Shown in pieces: positions 10,941 through 20,381 of a stretch of DNA of 55,233 nucleotides. The position numbers and the translations under genes were made by a program. The notes beneath the pieces are model-generated. The model worked only from the letters and a program-made list of their open reading frames with translations, was not told the DNA's origin and ran no database searches. Source of the DNA: Gracilimonas sp031581265 (GTDB lineage Bacteria > Bacteroidota > Rhodothermia > Balneolales > Balneolaceae); assembly GCF_031581265.1 (NCBI RefSeq), contig NZ_JAVLBQ010000019.1:1-55233 (forward strand), written 5' to 3'. Numbering within the stretch: position 1 is the first letter of the stretch; every line of letters starts with the position of its first letter.

Positions 10941-12473
10941 TTAAGAGAATAATGACTTTATCAAACCCCATAACCCCTTTGCCGGTTTGGGTGCGTTTTG
11001 ATTTCTCTTAGTTGCTTTTTTGATACGCTCAGCAGGAATAACAGGCTCATTCCTTTTTGACGATGATTTATCATTCGTGGATTTTGAAGAAGAATCTTTA
11101 TTGGAAGACTGTTTTCTTTCTTTTCTGTTTAACTCATGTTTTTTAGAAGCAATTTTATCTTCCCGTAGTATAACTTCCACAGAATCTAAATTCTGAACTT
11201 TATTATTCCGTTTCTCAATTTCTTTTTTCGAAAGTTGCTTCATGGTTTTATCAGATTTTGTTTCCTTTTTCTTTTTTTGATCTGATTGGTGAGTCCGCTC
11301 TTTTTGCTTTTCCTTTTCCTTAACTTCTTTTTCTTTACTGCTATTGGGTTTTTGGGTACCAGAGCTATCCTCTACCTTCAACATCTCAAGTTGATCGCCA
11401 ACTTTATCCTGAATAGCACTGAAAGCTCTTCGGTCTTTCTTATTCACAAATGTAATAGCTGTGCCGGTTTTATCATAACGACCGGTTCTTCCAATTCTGT
11501 GCACATAGTCATCAACAGCGCGTGGCACATCATAATTAATGATTAGTGAAACATTTGCAATATCAATTCCACGAGCCAAAACATCAGTAGCTACAATTAA
11601 CGGTACTTGCCCACTCTTAAATTCATGAAGCGATTTATTTCGCTCATCCTGGTCTCTGTCTCCATGGATACTGCCGGCTTTTATTCCTTTTTTTTGTAGT
11701 AATCTTTCGAGCTCATCCACTCCCCTTTTGGTAGCACAAAAAATAATACAGGAATCCCATTTCATATCATCAAGTACATCCTGAACTAATGCCAGTTTTT
11801 CTTTCTGATTTACAAAATAAGCTTGCTGAGTTATACTCCCGGATGGTTTTTCTATGGCAATTTCTACCTTTTCAGGATTATCCATAAACCGGTTGGCGAG
11901 TTCTTTAATCGCATTGGGCATTGTCGCCGAAAAGAGCATAGTCTGCCTTTTTTCAGGAAGCTTTTTGATGATTTTTGTTACATCCGGCAGAAAACCCATA
12001 TCAAGCATGCGGTCAGCTTCATCTAATACCAAAAACTTGATATGACTAAAATCAATATCCAGCACCTTGGTTTGGTCAATCAGCCGACCAGGTGTTGCAA
12101 CAATGATATCTACCCCGGAGCGAATGGCTTTGGCTTGCTGCCCAAAATCTTCTCCCCCTATGATAGTAGCTGAAGAGATACCAGTATGATAACCAAGTGC
12201 AAAAATCTGTTCGTCAATTTGTTGGGCAAGCTCTCGTGTAGGAGAAAGTATTAAAGCTTGTGTTTGTTCTGATGGGTTTTCTAAGATCTGTTGAATAACA
12301 GGAATAACAAAGGCCCCTGTTTTACCAGTACCGGTTTGAGCTGCCCCAATAATATCTTTTTTATCTAAAATTATCGGGATGGTTTGTTCTTGAATGGGAG
12401 TAGGATCAGTATATCCAATATCCCTCAAGCCCGCTATTAGCTCTTCTTTAAAGTCAAATTCGTTAAATTTCAA
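10941..12473 (-). CDS. rhlE: DEAD-box RNA helicase, RhlE-like
   Basis: The 510-residue protein has the full helicase set: Q motif (DPTPIQEQTIP), Walker A AQTGTGKT, PTRELAQQI, DEAD in VLDEADRMLDMGF, SAT, and the C-terminal motif HRIGRTGR. The core ends near residue 375. The remaining 135 residues are a Lys/Ser/Glu-rich low-complexity tail, typical of RNA-binding extensions in RhlE/CsdA-type helicases that work in RNA decay, ribosome assembly or cold adaptation. It is transcribed divergently from the FKBP gene across 141 bases that should hold both promoters. Which DEAD-box subfamily it belongs to is less certain than the helicase call. Confidence 0.93.
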   Translation of the reverse strand: MKFNEFDFKEELIAGLRDIGYTDPTPIQEQTIPIILDKKDIIGAAQTGTGKTGAFVIPVIQQILENPSEQTQALILSPTRELAQQIDEQIFALGYHTGISSATIIGGEDFGQQAKAIRSGVDIIVATPGRLIDQTKVLDIDFSHIKFLVLDEADRMLDMGFLPDVTKIIKKLPEKRQTMLFSATMPNAIKELANRFMDNPEKVEIAIEKPSGSITQQAYFVNQKEKLALVQDVLDDMKWDSCIIFCATKRGVDELERLLQKKGIKAGSIHGDRDQDERNKSLHEFKSGQVPLIVATDVLARGIDIANVSLIINYDVPRAVDDYVHRIGRTGRYDKTGTAITFVNKKDRRAFSAIQDKVGDQLEMLKVEDSSGTQKPNSSKEKEVKEKEKQKERTHQSDQKKKKETKSDKTMKQLSKKEIEKRNNKVQNLDSVEVILREDKIASKKHELNRKERKQSSNKDSSSKSTNDKSSSKRNEPVIPAERIKKATKRNQNAPKPAKGLWGLIKSLFS

Positions 12474-12614
12474 TGTATTTGTCTGTTATGAAAAATTTTA
12501 TAGCTCTTAATATACACAGATACAAGATTATTTATTCCACTTTGGTGTGATTTCTCCTATTTTACGAGTCTAAATTATAAACCTCCAAATAAATACAATT
12601 TCCAATAACAGATT

Positions 12615-13364
12615 ATGAAAATAAACAAATTAAGTATTGTCGCTGTACTCGGTTTTGGTTTACTGTTCTCAGCATGTACCCAAAATTTAGACGGAACACA
12701 CAATCCCAGCTTAGAAGCAGATATTGATAGTGTAAGTTATGCACTCGGTTTTCAAAATGGTGACTTTTTTAGCAGCCAGGGAATTACTGATATTGATATA
12801 CAAAATTACATAGCCGGGCTAAATGCCGGACTTAACGATGACATTGAGCCGGTTTTAAATCAGGAAGAAGTTAATGTTACTATTAACAGATATGTATTTG
12901 AACTTAATGCGAAGGAAGGAGAAGACAACCTCGCTGAAGGCCAGGCTTTCTTAGAAGAAAATATTGAAAAAGAAGGCGTAATGGAAACTGAATCAGGCTT
13001 ACAGTATAAAGTTATTGAAGAAGGTTCAGGAGTATCACCACAAGCTGAAGATACCGTTGTTGTTCATTATATAGGTCGATTACTTGATGGCACTGTATTT
13101 GACACCAGCAGAAAAGAAGTAGCTCAGGAAAATGATATTTACAGCCAACAGAGGGAACCTTATGACGGTGCTGAATTTCCGCTTAACCGTGTTATTAAAG
13201 GCTGGAATGAGGGTGTTCAACTTATGAGCGAAGGAGCCGTTTACGAGCTCTATATTCCATCTGATTTAGCTTATGGCCCTCAAGGTCCACAAGGTAGTGC
13301 CATTGGTGCTAATGAAACCTTAATTTTTGAAGTTGAATTACTTGAAGTGAAAAAAGCTCAATAA
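12615..13364 (+). CDS. FKBP-type peptidyl-prolyl isomerase lipoprotein
   Basis: This 249-residue protein starts with a signal peptide and lipobox (GLLFSACTQ). A FKBP_N dimerisation region follows (DSVSYALGFQNGDFF through about residue 125), and then a C-terminal FKBP catalytic domain with VVVHYIGRLLDGTVFDTS, the PLNRVIKGWNEGVQLM segment and IPSDLAYGPQG. It is of the FkpA/Mip type, a periplasmic or surface-anchored folding helper for envelope proteins. A strong hairpin terminator follows its stop codon. Confidence 0.93.
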   Translation: MKINKLSIVAVLGFGLLFSACTQNLDGTHNPSLEADIDSVSYALGFQNGDFFSSQGITDIDIQNYIAGLNAGLNDDIEPVLNQEEVNVTINRYVFELNAKEGEDNLAEGQAFLEENIEKEGVMETESGLQYKVIEEGSGVSPQAEDTVVVHYIGRLLDGTVFDTSRKEVAQENDIYSQQREPYDGAEFPLNRVIKGWNEGVQLMSEGAVYELYIPSDLAYGPQGPQGSAIGANETLIFEVELLEVKKAQ

Positions 13365-13384
13365 GCTGTTTTTCAATTTGCATT

Positions 13385-13422
13385 AAAAAAGCCTCGCATT
13401 GAAAATATGCGAGGCTTTTTTT
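13385..13422. terminator. Bidirectional intrinsic terminator
   Basis: A 9-bp perfect stem, GCCTCGCAT (13391-13399) with ATGCGAGGC (13407-13415), is flanked by six A on the left and at least seven T on the right. It can therefore stop the FKBP transcript on the plus strand and the converging lipoprotein transcript on the minus strand. Confidence 0.9.
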
Positions 13423-13439
13423 GGGATTATGAATTTTAG

Positions 13440-14765
13440 TTAAGAAGCTACATTAGCAAGTATCATTAACTCAGTAACTGCATTAATTTCAGCTTCACTT
13501 GCTCCTGATAGCATTGTTTCTACCGTACTGCGAACACCTGCATAAAATGTCTGGTATACATTAACTACGATAGATGCATTCGTCAAAGCTGAAACGGCGG
13601 TTTCAAATGTGGCCTTTGCCCCACCGCTTGCATTAATTTTTGAATCAATCTCTACAATTACTGAAGCTTCAAAAGAGCCGTCGTTTTCCATAGTAGTTCT
13701 TACTTCTTCGTGATACGTTTCAAATGCTGCTTTAATTTCACTATCTACTCCGCTACTCGCTTTAATTTCAGAACGTAACTGAACTCCGGAATCAACTATA
13801 GCTTGTATTGAGCTTTCAGACATTCCGCTTGCTTCTGCTTCAGTTCTTATGGCACCGTCAATCGCTGAGGCTACCAAAAGTGATGTGTTCTTTCTTGTGC
13901 TTTCTCTTACTTCAGAGGAAGTGGAAGCTGTACTATTTACATAGGTCCGGCTCCAAACTTCTATTGCCTTAGCTGAAGAAGAAGCATCAAGTCCTGCATT
14001 TAAATAAGCATTGACAACAGATTCAACAAATACATTGTAAGCATCTGCTCTTTGCTCCGCGCTTGTAGAAGCATCCAGCTCTGATTCTAATCTGAATTGA
14101 GCTTCTGACATACTTTCTGAAGTAGCTTCTAAAGCTGCTTGAGCATTACTGCTCATCATTTCAGAATAAAATTCAGCGCGGGCTTCTGCTGCATTTATTA
14201 GTCCTGCAGCAATAGTACTTGCAGTACTGGTATTTCCCTGTATTTCTGTAGCAACTTCGCTTGATACGGTGGACTCTACATCAGCTTTATTGACAATATC
14301 TGCACCTCCTGAAGCTACCAAATTGGCAAAAATCTCTGCCTCAGCACTTGATTCAGAGTTGATTGGTTTGAGTGTATAACTGTTACCATTTTCAATTTCA
14401 CCGGACAGGTATCCTTTCCAGGTTGTACCTTGGTTTTCAGCCATTATTACGAGGTGTTGTGTAGATTCAGCATCTACTTCCAAGCTGAAGTTACCGGATG
14501 CGTTTGTCTCAGTCTGCACCCCATTTATGGCTTCAACTGATCCGTTTGAATTAACTCTACCGGCAGTAACAATTACACCTGCTGTACTATTTTGTTTTAG
14601 TTTCTGCTGTTGAGATTCCTCAACAGATCCATTAATGGTTGCTGTACTCTCTCCATCTGATGAGCTCGAAGAAGAACAGGCAAAGCCAGTTAATGAGATT
14701 GCTAATACGATTGTTAAATATTTCAAGTTTGTAAAAGTGTTCATGATTCTTTGATTGTTGTTCAT
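13440..14765 (-). CDS. Ser/Ala-rich lipoprotein of unknown function
   Basis: I do not recognise this family. The protein has about 441 residues from the ATG at 14765, which has AGGTG six bases upstream. A second ATG at 14744 (MNTFTNLKYL) would leave a cleaner signal peptide. The signal ends in a lipobox, TGFACSSSSSSD. Residues about 30-120 look like a small beta-sandwich of the carboxypeptidase-regulatory type (GVIVTAGRVNSNGSV, ETNASGNFSLEV). From about residue 140 onward the sequence is almost wholly Ala/Ser/Glu-rich and predicted helical, with no aromatic core and many Ser-Ser and Glu-Ala steps. This suggests an extended helical, surface-exposed stalk. It converges on the FKBP gene and shares its terminator. 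Confidence 0.75.
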   Translation of the reverse strand: MNNNQRIMNTFTNLKYLTIVLAISLTGFACSSSSSSDGESTATINGSVEESQQQKLKQNSTAGVIVTAGRVNSNGSVEAINGVQTETNASGNFSLEVDAESTQHLVIMAENQGTTWKGYLSGEIENGNSYTLKPINSESSAEAEIFANLVASGGADIVNKADVESTVSSEVATEIQGNTSTASTIAAGLINAAEARAEFYSEMMSSNAQAALEATSESMSEAQFRLESELDASTSAEQRADAYNVFVESVVNAYLNAGLDASSSAKAIEVWSRTYVNSTASTSSEVRESTRKNTSLLVASAIDGAIRTEAEASGMSESSIQAIVDSGVQLRSEIKASSGVDSEIKAAFETYHEEVRTTMENDGSFEASVIVEIDSKINASGGAKATFETAVSALTNASIVVNVYQTFYAGVRSTVETMLSGASEAEINAVTELMILANVAS

Positions 14766-14929
14766 GTTCACCTACTTGAAAGCCTATAAAGGATATTTGT
14801 TCCGAATTTTAATTTCAGTACCCGGCAACAGATTAATTGACAGATTTCTCATTGGTTAGAAACTTTTAATCCTATATTAAAAATATCTATACGTTTTTAA
14901 TCAGTCTGTTATGCATATTTGTATAGACA

Positions 14930-14965
14930 AAAAATAAGGGGAAACAGCTATCAACTGTTTCCCCC
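14930..14965 (-). terminator. Intrinsic terminator of the recCBD operon
   Basis: The stem GGGGAAACAG (14938-14947) pairs with CTGTTTCCCC (14955-14964) across a 7-base loop. Read on the minus strand it is followed by a T-rich tract (14930-14937), so it terminates transcription coming from recD, whose stop is about 110 bases away. Apart from this hairpin, the roughly 300-base gap 14766-15072 shows nothing I can name. It should also contain the promoter of the lipoprotein gene to its left. Confidence 0.85.
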
Positions 14966-15072
14966 TGATACGTTGGCTTTTGGGGTACAAATTCTTTTCC
15001 TGAGTAATATTTTCTTTAATTAATTAAAGCTCAATTTGTTCCATTCAGTTCTAATACAGAAATCTTGATTAA

Positions 15073-16878
15073 TTATCCCCAAATTTTCTGACGGACTCCA
15101 CTATTTCTTGAGATAGAACGTGTAATAGTTTTCTTTAATATCTCCTTACTTGCAATTACAAGAGTGTTTCGGCGGGCTCTTGTTACAGCTGTATATAAAA
15201 TCTCTTTCGAAAGTATTGAATTTTCTTTACTTGGAAGTATAATTGCAACATCGTTAAATTCAGATCCCTGGCTTTTATGAATTGTAATTGCAAATGCAGG
15301 CTCATAATCTACAAGCCTCGCTGGGGAAACCTGAATATCATTCTCCCCTTCAAAATGAACGAGGCCATCGTTTTTATTAAATATCCCAAGTTCACCATTT
15401 TTAATCCTAAGCAATCCATTGTTTTTTGTAGCCATAACAGTTCTGCCGTCATACCAGTCTTCCGAAATCAATACACCTATATTTCTTTTAATCTGTTTCT
15501 CAGCATTTAGATTAATTCTCTCTGTTCCCAATTCTGATTTTCTCATCGCACATAGAATCTTTTTTTCATTGGACACTGGTAACCGTTTCTCATCTGATGC
15601 CACCACTTGCTGATGATGACGAACGGCATATTCCTCAATTAGCCGGCCCATAGTTTCACTATTAGGCTCAGCAACCTCTATGTCAGGGTACTCGGTGCTG
15701 TTTAATAATGACCAGACTTGTTCAAAGTCGGACCTTTTGATCGCATCAGAGAGATTCTTTATGCCACTGTGTTCATTAAATCTATAACTCTTGGTTAAGA
15801 ACAATACACAATCATTGATTGAAGCAATGGAGGGGTTATCCTCTTTCGGTATATTAAAACCGGTCAATTTTGATATTCTATCTACAATATGTGCTGAGAA
15901 GGAGTTTTCTCCACCACATAAATCACCAAGGATGGAACCTGCCTCAACAGAAGCTAATTGGTCTTTATCCCCTAAAACAATGAGTTTTGTATCAGAACCT
16001 ACCGCCCTCAAAAGACGCGTCCACATCGTAATATCTAACATGGAAGCTTCATCAATAACAATGAGATCATAAGGCAGTGGATTCTCCTTTCCGTACTTAA
16101 ATCGACTTCCTGAATAATTTGCACCTAGTAGTTTATGTACGGTTAATGCAGATTCAGGTAGTTTAATTTTACCTACAATCTCTTTTGAAAGATTATTTTT
16201 ACCTTTTTCTATTGAATTGATTAGACGGCGGGCTGCTTTACCGGTCGGCGCTGCCAGAGCAATCCTATAATTATCATCGGCATTAGCTAACGCTTGGGCA
16301 GCAATGATATTCAGTACGGTATAGGTTTTCCCGGTTCCCGGTCCTCCTGAAATCACCAAAAAATCTTTTATAAAACTTAAACAAATGGCAATTTGCTGCC
16401 AGTTAACTTCAAATAGATCCTGAGAAGGATTAATAAATTTCGAGAGAACATCAATTTCTTCCTTTGACAATTCATTTGTTTGGCTTGAGCGCTTATTTAT
16501 CCACTCCGTAAGTTCTTCTTCATACGTCCAGTAACGATGTATATATAGGCGATTTTCTTCCAATATAAGAGGTTTGGTCTCGCCTGCTTTCCCCACAATA
16601 TCGCTGCCCAAAAGAGCTGAATTCCATGCACTAAAAGTTTTAGCATCAAGCCTGACTCCTGTTTCTTTTTCTTCAAATAAAAAGATGTTGGAATCCGGCT
16701 TGTTCAGGTCTAAGCATATATGACCATCTTGCTGCATGAACATACAACAAGTAGCCGCCGTTAATACTTCATCCGATATATTCTCATCAATTTGTATTAG
16801 AAACCGAACAAATTCAGTAATAAGGTCATTGATATAACCTGCTTTTTTCCATTTACTTAAGCGGTCTATATAACTCAT
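15073..16878 (-). CDS. recD: RecBCD exonuclease V subunit alpha, 5'-3' helicase RecD
   Basis: This 601-residue superfamily 1B helicase has Walker A GGPGTGKTYTVLNI near residue 175, the Walker B segment LIVIDEASMLDITMW, LGDKDQLASVEAGSILGDL, and the late motif AITIHKSQGSEFNDVAIILP followed by TRARRNTLVI. The N-terminal 150 residues match the RecB-binding part of RecD. The length agrees with E. coli RecD (608). Its ATG overlaps the recB stop in the arrangement TAATG, which implies translational coupling. It acts with RecB and RecC in double-strand-break repair and degradation of linear DNA. Confidence 0.95.
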   Translation of the reverse strand: MSYIDRLSKWKKAGYINDLITEFVRFLIQIDENISDEVLTAATCCMFMQQDGHICLDLNKPDSNIFLFEEKETGVRLDAKTFSAWNSALLGSDIVGKAGETKPLILEENRLYIHRYWTYEEELTEWINKRSSQTNELSKEEIDVLSKFINPSQDLFEVNWQQIAICLSFIKDFLVISGGPGTGKTYTVLNIIAAQALANADDNYRIALAAPTGKAARRLINSIEKGKNNLSKEIVGKIKLPESALTVHKLLGANYSGSRFKYGKENPLPYDLIVIDEASMLDITMWTRLLRAVGSDTKLIVLGDKDQLASVEAGSILGDLCGGENSFSAHIVDRISKLTGFNIPKEDNPSIASINDCVLFLTKSYRFNEHSGIKNLSDAIKRSDFEQVWSLLNSTEYPDIEVAEPNSETMGRLIEEYAVRHHQQVVASDEKRLPVSNEKKILCAMRKSELGTERINLNAEKQIKRNIGVLISEDWYDGRTVMATKNNGLLRIKNGELGIFNKNDGLVHFEGENDIQVSPARLVDYEPAFAITIHKSQGSEFNDVAIILPSKENSILSKEILYTAVTRARRNTLVIASKEILKKTITRSISRNSGVRQKIWG

Positions 16879-19800
16879 TAGATTCCCCCATTACTACAAT
16901 ACTTATCTATCTGATCAATGATATCTTTATCAGGACAGTCATAAAAAACTCCACTTCCCGGTTTATCTTTAACCACCCCTCTTAAGAATAAATAATAGAC
17001 CCCGCCAAAATGATCTTCATAACAATAGTCTTTCATCCGGCTTGCCAAATAGCGATGTAAAGCCAACGTATAAATATGGTATTGCAAGTCGTATCCGGAA
17101 TCCTTGATGGCTTGTTTTAGTGCATTTTCGTTATAATCGTCAGAACTATTTCCCAGGTAATTTGACTTATAATCTAGAATATAAAACTTACCCTCCTTCT
17201 CAAATATCAAATCTATGTATCCCTTCATAAATCCATGAATAGATTCCTGTAATGCCGTGTCTGGATGATCATTCCGGATTTTATCCCAAAGAACATTTGC
17301 CTTTATATGTTCCACCGGAAAAAAGAACTCCATCTCCTTAAGTACTTTGTCCTGACTTAGTACCTGCAGCGAGGTGTTTGAGTTATCAATTTTATGTTTA
17401 ATGACTTCTTTAACCCATTGATGTGCAACGGTATTCCATTTTTCATCTATACCATAATAATCCAAATTATCACTTACTATTTTTGATAGACTTCCCAAAT
17501 CTTGAAAAGAAATATCTTCAAATATTTGATGTAGACATGTCCCGGCGTTGGCACCTTTTGGAAACCCAAAACGGTCAACCCTCAATTCACTTGCATTGGT
17601 AGGTGTTAAATGAACTTCATCGTACCCTGCTTCATAGTCTGCCTTTTCTTTACCTTCAGATAAAGAAGAGTAACTGAGGATTTGAGGAAAATTGAAAAGA
17701 TCATGTCGCTTAAACTCTTTGGCTGAAAGTTTTTCAGAATGCCAATCTGAGTCTTTAAAGGTATTTTCTTTTCGAGCAGCAATTGGGTTTCTAACATCTA
17801 TATTATCTGCCTCAGTCAATATTTTAAACAAGTGATCAAAGTTGCCTTTTTGATCTTTGTTATTGCCGGTGAGAATATATGATATGGGCGATTCATGAAT
17901 TTTATTATACTTAGGAAACATCACATAACAGGCAGAGACTGCCCTTGTCAAAGCCACATAAGCAAGCCTTACATCTTCAGCTTGATTTTGGTGCTTAGTA
18001 AGCTCTTTATATTTAATCCGCTCGGCATGTTCTTCTACCTGACTGATATCAATAAAATTTTCACCTTCATTATTAAATTTAAGAATGTCCTTCTTTCCAG
18101 GATCGGCTTTTGAACTCCATAAAAAAGGACAAAATACAATCGGGTATTGAAGCCCTTTAGAAGAATGAATAGTCGTAATCTGAATCAACCCTTCATCACT
18201 TTCGAGTCGTAATTGTTCTTCTTCAGAAGAAGCTTGATTGTCATCAGCGTTTATCTTCTCAAAAAACCATTTCAGTAAAGCTTTGCCATTAAGGCGCTTC
18301 TCCCGGGATGTTTTCGTTAAAAGCTCCGTAAGGTGAAGTAAGTTAGATATCTTTCTTTCAGCAGCTTTGGTTTTAGATATTCGATTTCGTATTTCAAAAA
18401 GGTTAAATAGAACCTCAATAGCCGATTCAATTCCTTTCTCTTCCCAAACATGCTTTACCCTGGCAAGTTTTTCTATGATTTGAGTCCATTCTCTTTCCTG
18501 CTCATTAAGTTGTAGCAGATCAGCTGCATTGTACCCTAATAATGAAGTTGCCAATGCCATTCTTATTCCTGGTTCATACGAAATTCGCTGTACAGAACTT
18601 AAAACCTTAAAAAGTTCGTCAGCTTCTTCGGTTTTAAACACACTGGTTCGAGATCGTAAAACACTGCTTATTCCAATCTCTCTTAAGCTATCCTGAATAG
18701 CTTCTCCCTGCCTGCCCGTTCTTACTAACATGGCGATGTCCCTTTCTCTTATTGGTTCTCCACCCAAACTGCATTCACCTGATAATAATCTGGTAATTTC
18801 ATTATTAAGAATACTATAAATATCAGCTTCAATATTACCTTTATTGGAATATTTATTTTCATTCATCGCTATGAATTGCAATGAATTAGTAGTTCCGCCT
18901 AATTTTGATTTTATATATTTTTTTTCCTCTTTGTTACTTGGAGGAGCTACTTCATTAAATGAGAGTTTATTAAGTAAAAACGGATCTTCATTTTGAGTGA
19001 AAAGACTATTCACACCCGCTATCATGTTTTTATGTGACCGATAATTCTCGGTTAGATGATATGCCTGATCTTTGTTGGCATCCTCTTTGGCCGTCAAATA
19101 GGTAAATATATCTGCCCCCCGGAATCCATAAATAGCTTGCTTTGGATCTCCAATCATAAATAGCCCGGTTTCAGGACGATTGTAATAGATCTGTTTTAAT
19201 ATTCCATATTGAACCGGGTCTGTATCCTGAAATTCATCAACAAGAGCAGTCGGGTATTTCTTACTTAGCTTCCTCGCCAAATCACCTGATTTATCTTTTT
19301 CCAAACCTGACTCTGTGATTTCAAGTAAATCATTATAGGTGAGTACATTACCTGCCCTCTTTTTCTCTTCAAACTTAATTCTAATTTCAGCCAGAGACTC
19401 TTTAATGAATGCCGGTTTAATAAATTTAAGTTTATTCGTTAACTCAAGATATGTATCCATTAATGGGAAGAAATTCAGGTCCGGAACCGTAAAGTCTTTT
19501 TTAGAGCCTTTCTCCTTCATATACCCCCCAAACCTTTCCATTCTTTCAGGTACCCCAATTTTAGGCTTTTCCGAATCCAGTAAGCTGAGCAAATTATTCC
19601 AGTCTTGTCTCCATTTTTTTCCCTCTTTAAACGTTCTGCCACTCAGTTTTTTATTTAGATACATATCAGAAATAATATCCTTCTCTCGTTTCCAGGTATC
19701 CTTTAGTTGCAGAAAAGTAGTTTCTAATTGTTCAAGAGATTCTGCAAACTGATCGGTAGTAATATTGTCGGGTAAAACGGTGCTTTGAGGATGTTTAAAT

Positions 19801-20381
19801 ACTTCCTCTACTGTTTTTCTGAGCTCATCGGGACCAAAACCAATATCTGTCAGGTAATCAAGAATAAACCAGCTTAACTCATCTTCATCGGCTTTATGTA
19901 TGAAAGAACGCCAATAGTCATCCACACACTCCTGTAGGATCTCCGTTGGATCTGTCAAAACTTCAAAGTTTACCGGTATATCAAAATAGAGGCTATACTC
20001 ACCAAGTATTTTATTACAAAATCCATGAATAGTAAAAACTGCACATTCATCAAAGGTATCAATAGCTGTTTTCAGTTTAGATACCGCATTCTCATAATTT
20101 TGACTAATCAGTTCGGCAAGAAATGAATCGCCATTGGCATTCTGGGTTTCAATTGCATTTAGTGACTCCCTGAGCCTTTCCCTGATTCGAAACTTTAACT
20201 CTGCAGTAGCAGCCTCCATGAAGGTCATAACCAAAACCTGGGACGGTTCAAGGTCTTGCTCCAGCAGTGCTCTGACGTACAGTGAAGTAATATTATACGT
20301 TTTTCCGGTACCGGCACTGGCCTCAACCAAGCTTATCCCTTTTAATGGGGCTTTAAATACATTTAAGGGCTTGCTATTCAT
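16878..20381 (-). CDS. recB: RecBCD exonuclease V subunit beta, helicase-nuclease RecB
   Basis: I place the start at ATG 20381, giving 1167 residues, because GGAGG lies just upstream and the ATG overlaps the recC stop as ATGAATAG. An upstream in-frame codon at 20396 would add five residues. Helicase motifs are Walker A EASAGTGKTYNI, motif Ia MTFMEAATAELKFRIRERL, LVDEFQDTDPVQYGIL and IGDPKQAIYGFRGADIF. The C-terminal nuclease shows GYIDLIFEKEGKFYILDYKSNYLG with the catalytic Asp and Asp-Tyr-Lys. Motif Ia has Met where E. coli has Thr, a small departure. The length is close to the usual 1180. Confidence 0.95.
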   Translation of the reverse strand: MNSKPLNVFKAPLKGISLVEASAGTGKTYNITSLYVRALLEQDLEPSQVLVMTFMEAATAELKFRIRERLRESLNAIETQNANGDSFLAELISQNYENAVSKLKTAIDTFDECAVFTIHGFCNKILGEYSLYFDIPVNFEVLTDPTEILQECVDDYWRSFIHKADEDELSWFILDYLTDIGFGPDELRKTVEEVFKHPQSTVLPDNITTDQFAESLEQLETTFLQLKDTWKREKDIISDMYLNKKLSGRTFKEGKKWRQDWNNLLSLLDSEKPKIGVPERMERFGGYMKEKGSKKDFTVPDLNFFPLMDTYLELTNKLKFIKPAFIKESLAEIRIKFEEKKRAGNVLTYNDLLEITESGLEKDKSGDLARKLSKKYPTALVDEFQDTDPVQYGILKQIYYNRPETGLFMIGDPKQAIYGFRGADIFTYLTAKEDANKDQAYHLTENYRSHKNMIAGVNSLFTQNEDPFLLNKLSFNEVAPPSNKEEKKYIKSKLGGTTNSLQFIAMNENKYSNKGNIEADIYSILNNEITRLLSGECSLGGEPIRERDIAMLVRTGRQGEAIQDSLREIGISSVLRSRTSVFKTEEADELFKVLSSVQRISYEPGIRMALATSLLGYNAADLLQLNEQEREWTQIIEKLARVKHVWEEKGIESAIEVLFNLFEIRNRISKTKAAERKISNLLHLTELLTKTSREKRLNGKALLKWFFEKINADDNQASSEEEQLRLESDEGLIQITTIHSSKGLQYPIVFCPFLWSSKADPGKKDILKFNNEGENFIDISQVEEHAERIKYKELTKHQNQAEDVRLAYVALTRAVSACYVMFPKYNKIHESPISYILTGNNKDQKGNFDHLFKILTEADNIDVRNPIAARKENTFKDSDWHSEKLSAKEFKRHDLFNFPQILSYSSLSEGKEKADYEAGYDEVHLTPTNASELRVDRFGFPKGANAGTCLHQIFEDISFQDLGSLSKIVSDNLDYYGIDEKWNTVAHQWVKEVIKHKIDNSNTSLQVLSQDKVLKEMEFFFPVEHIKANVLWDKIRNDHPDTALQESIHGFMKGYIDLIFEKEGKFYILDYKSNYLGNSSDDYNENALKQAIKDSGYDLQYHIYTLALHRYLASRMKDYCYEDHFGGVYYLFLRGVVKDKPGSGVFYDCPDKDIIDQIDKYCSNGGI

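Noticed and set aside
16878..20381. Met for Thr in RecB motif Ia as an inactivating change
   Set aside because: All other helicase and nuclease motifs are intact, and a single conservative-position change cannot be judged by eye.
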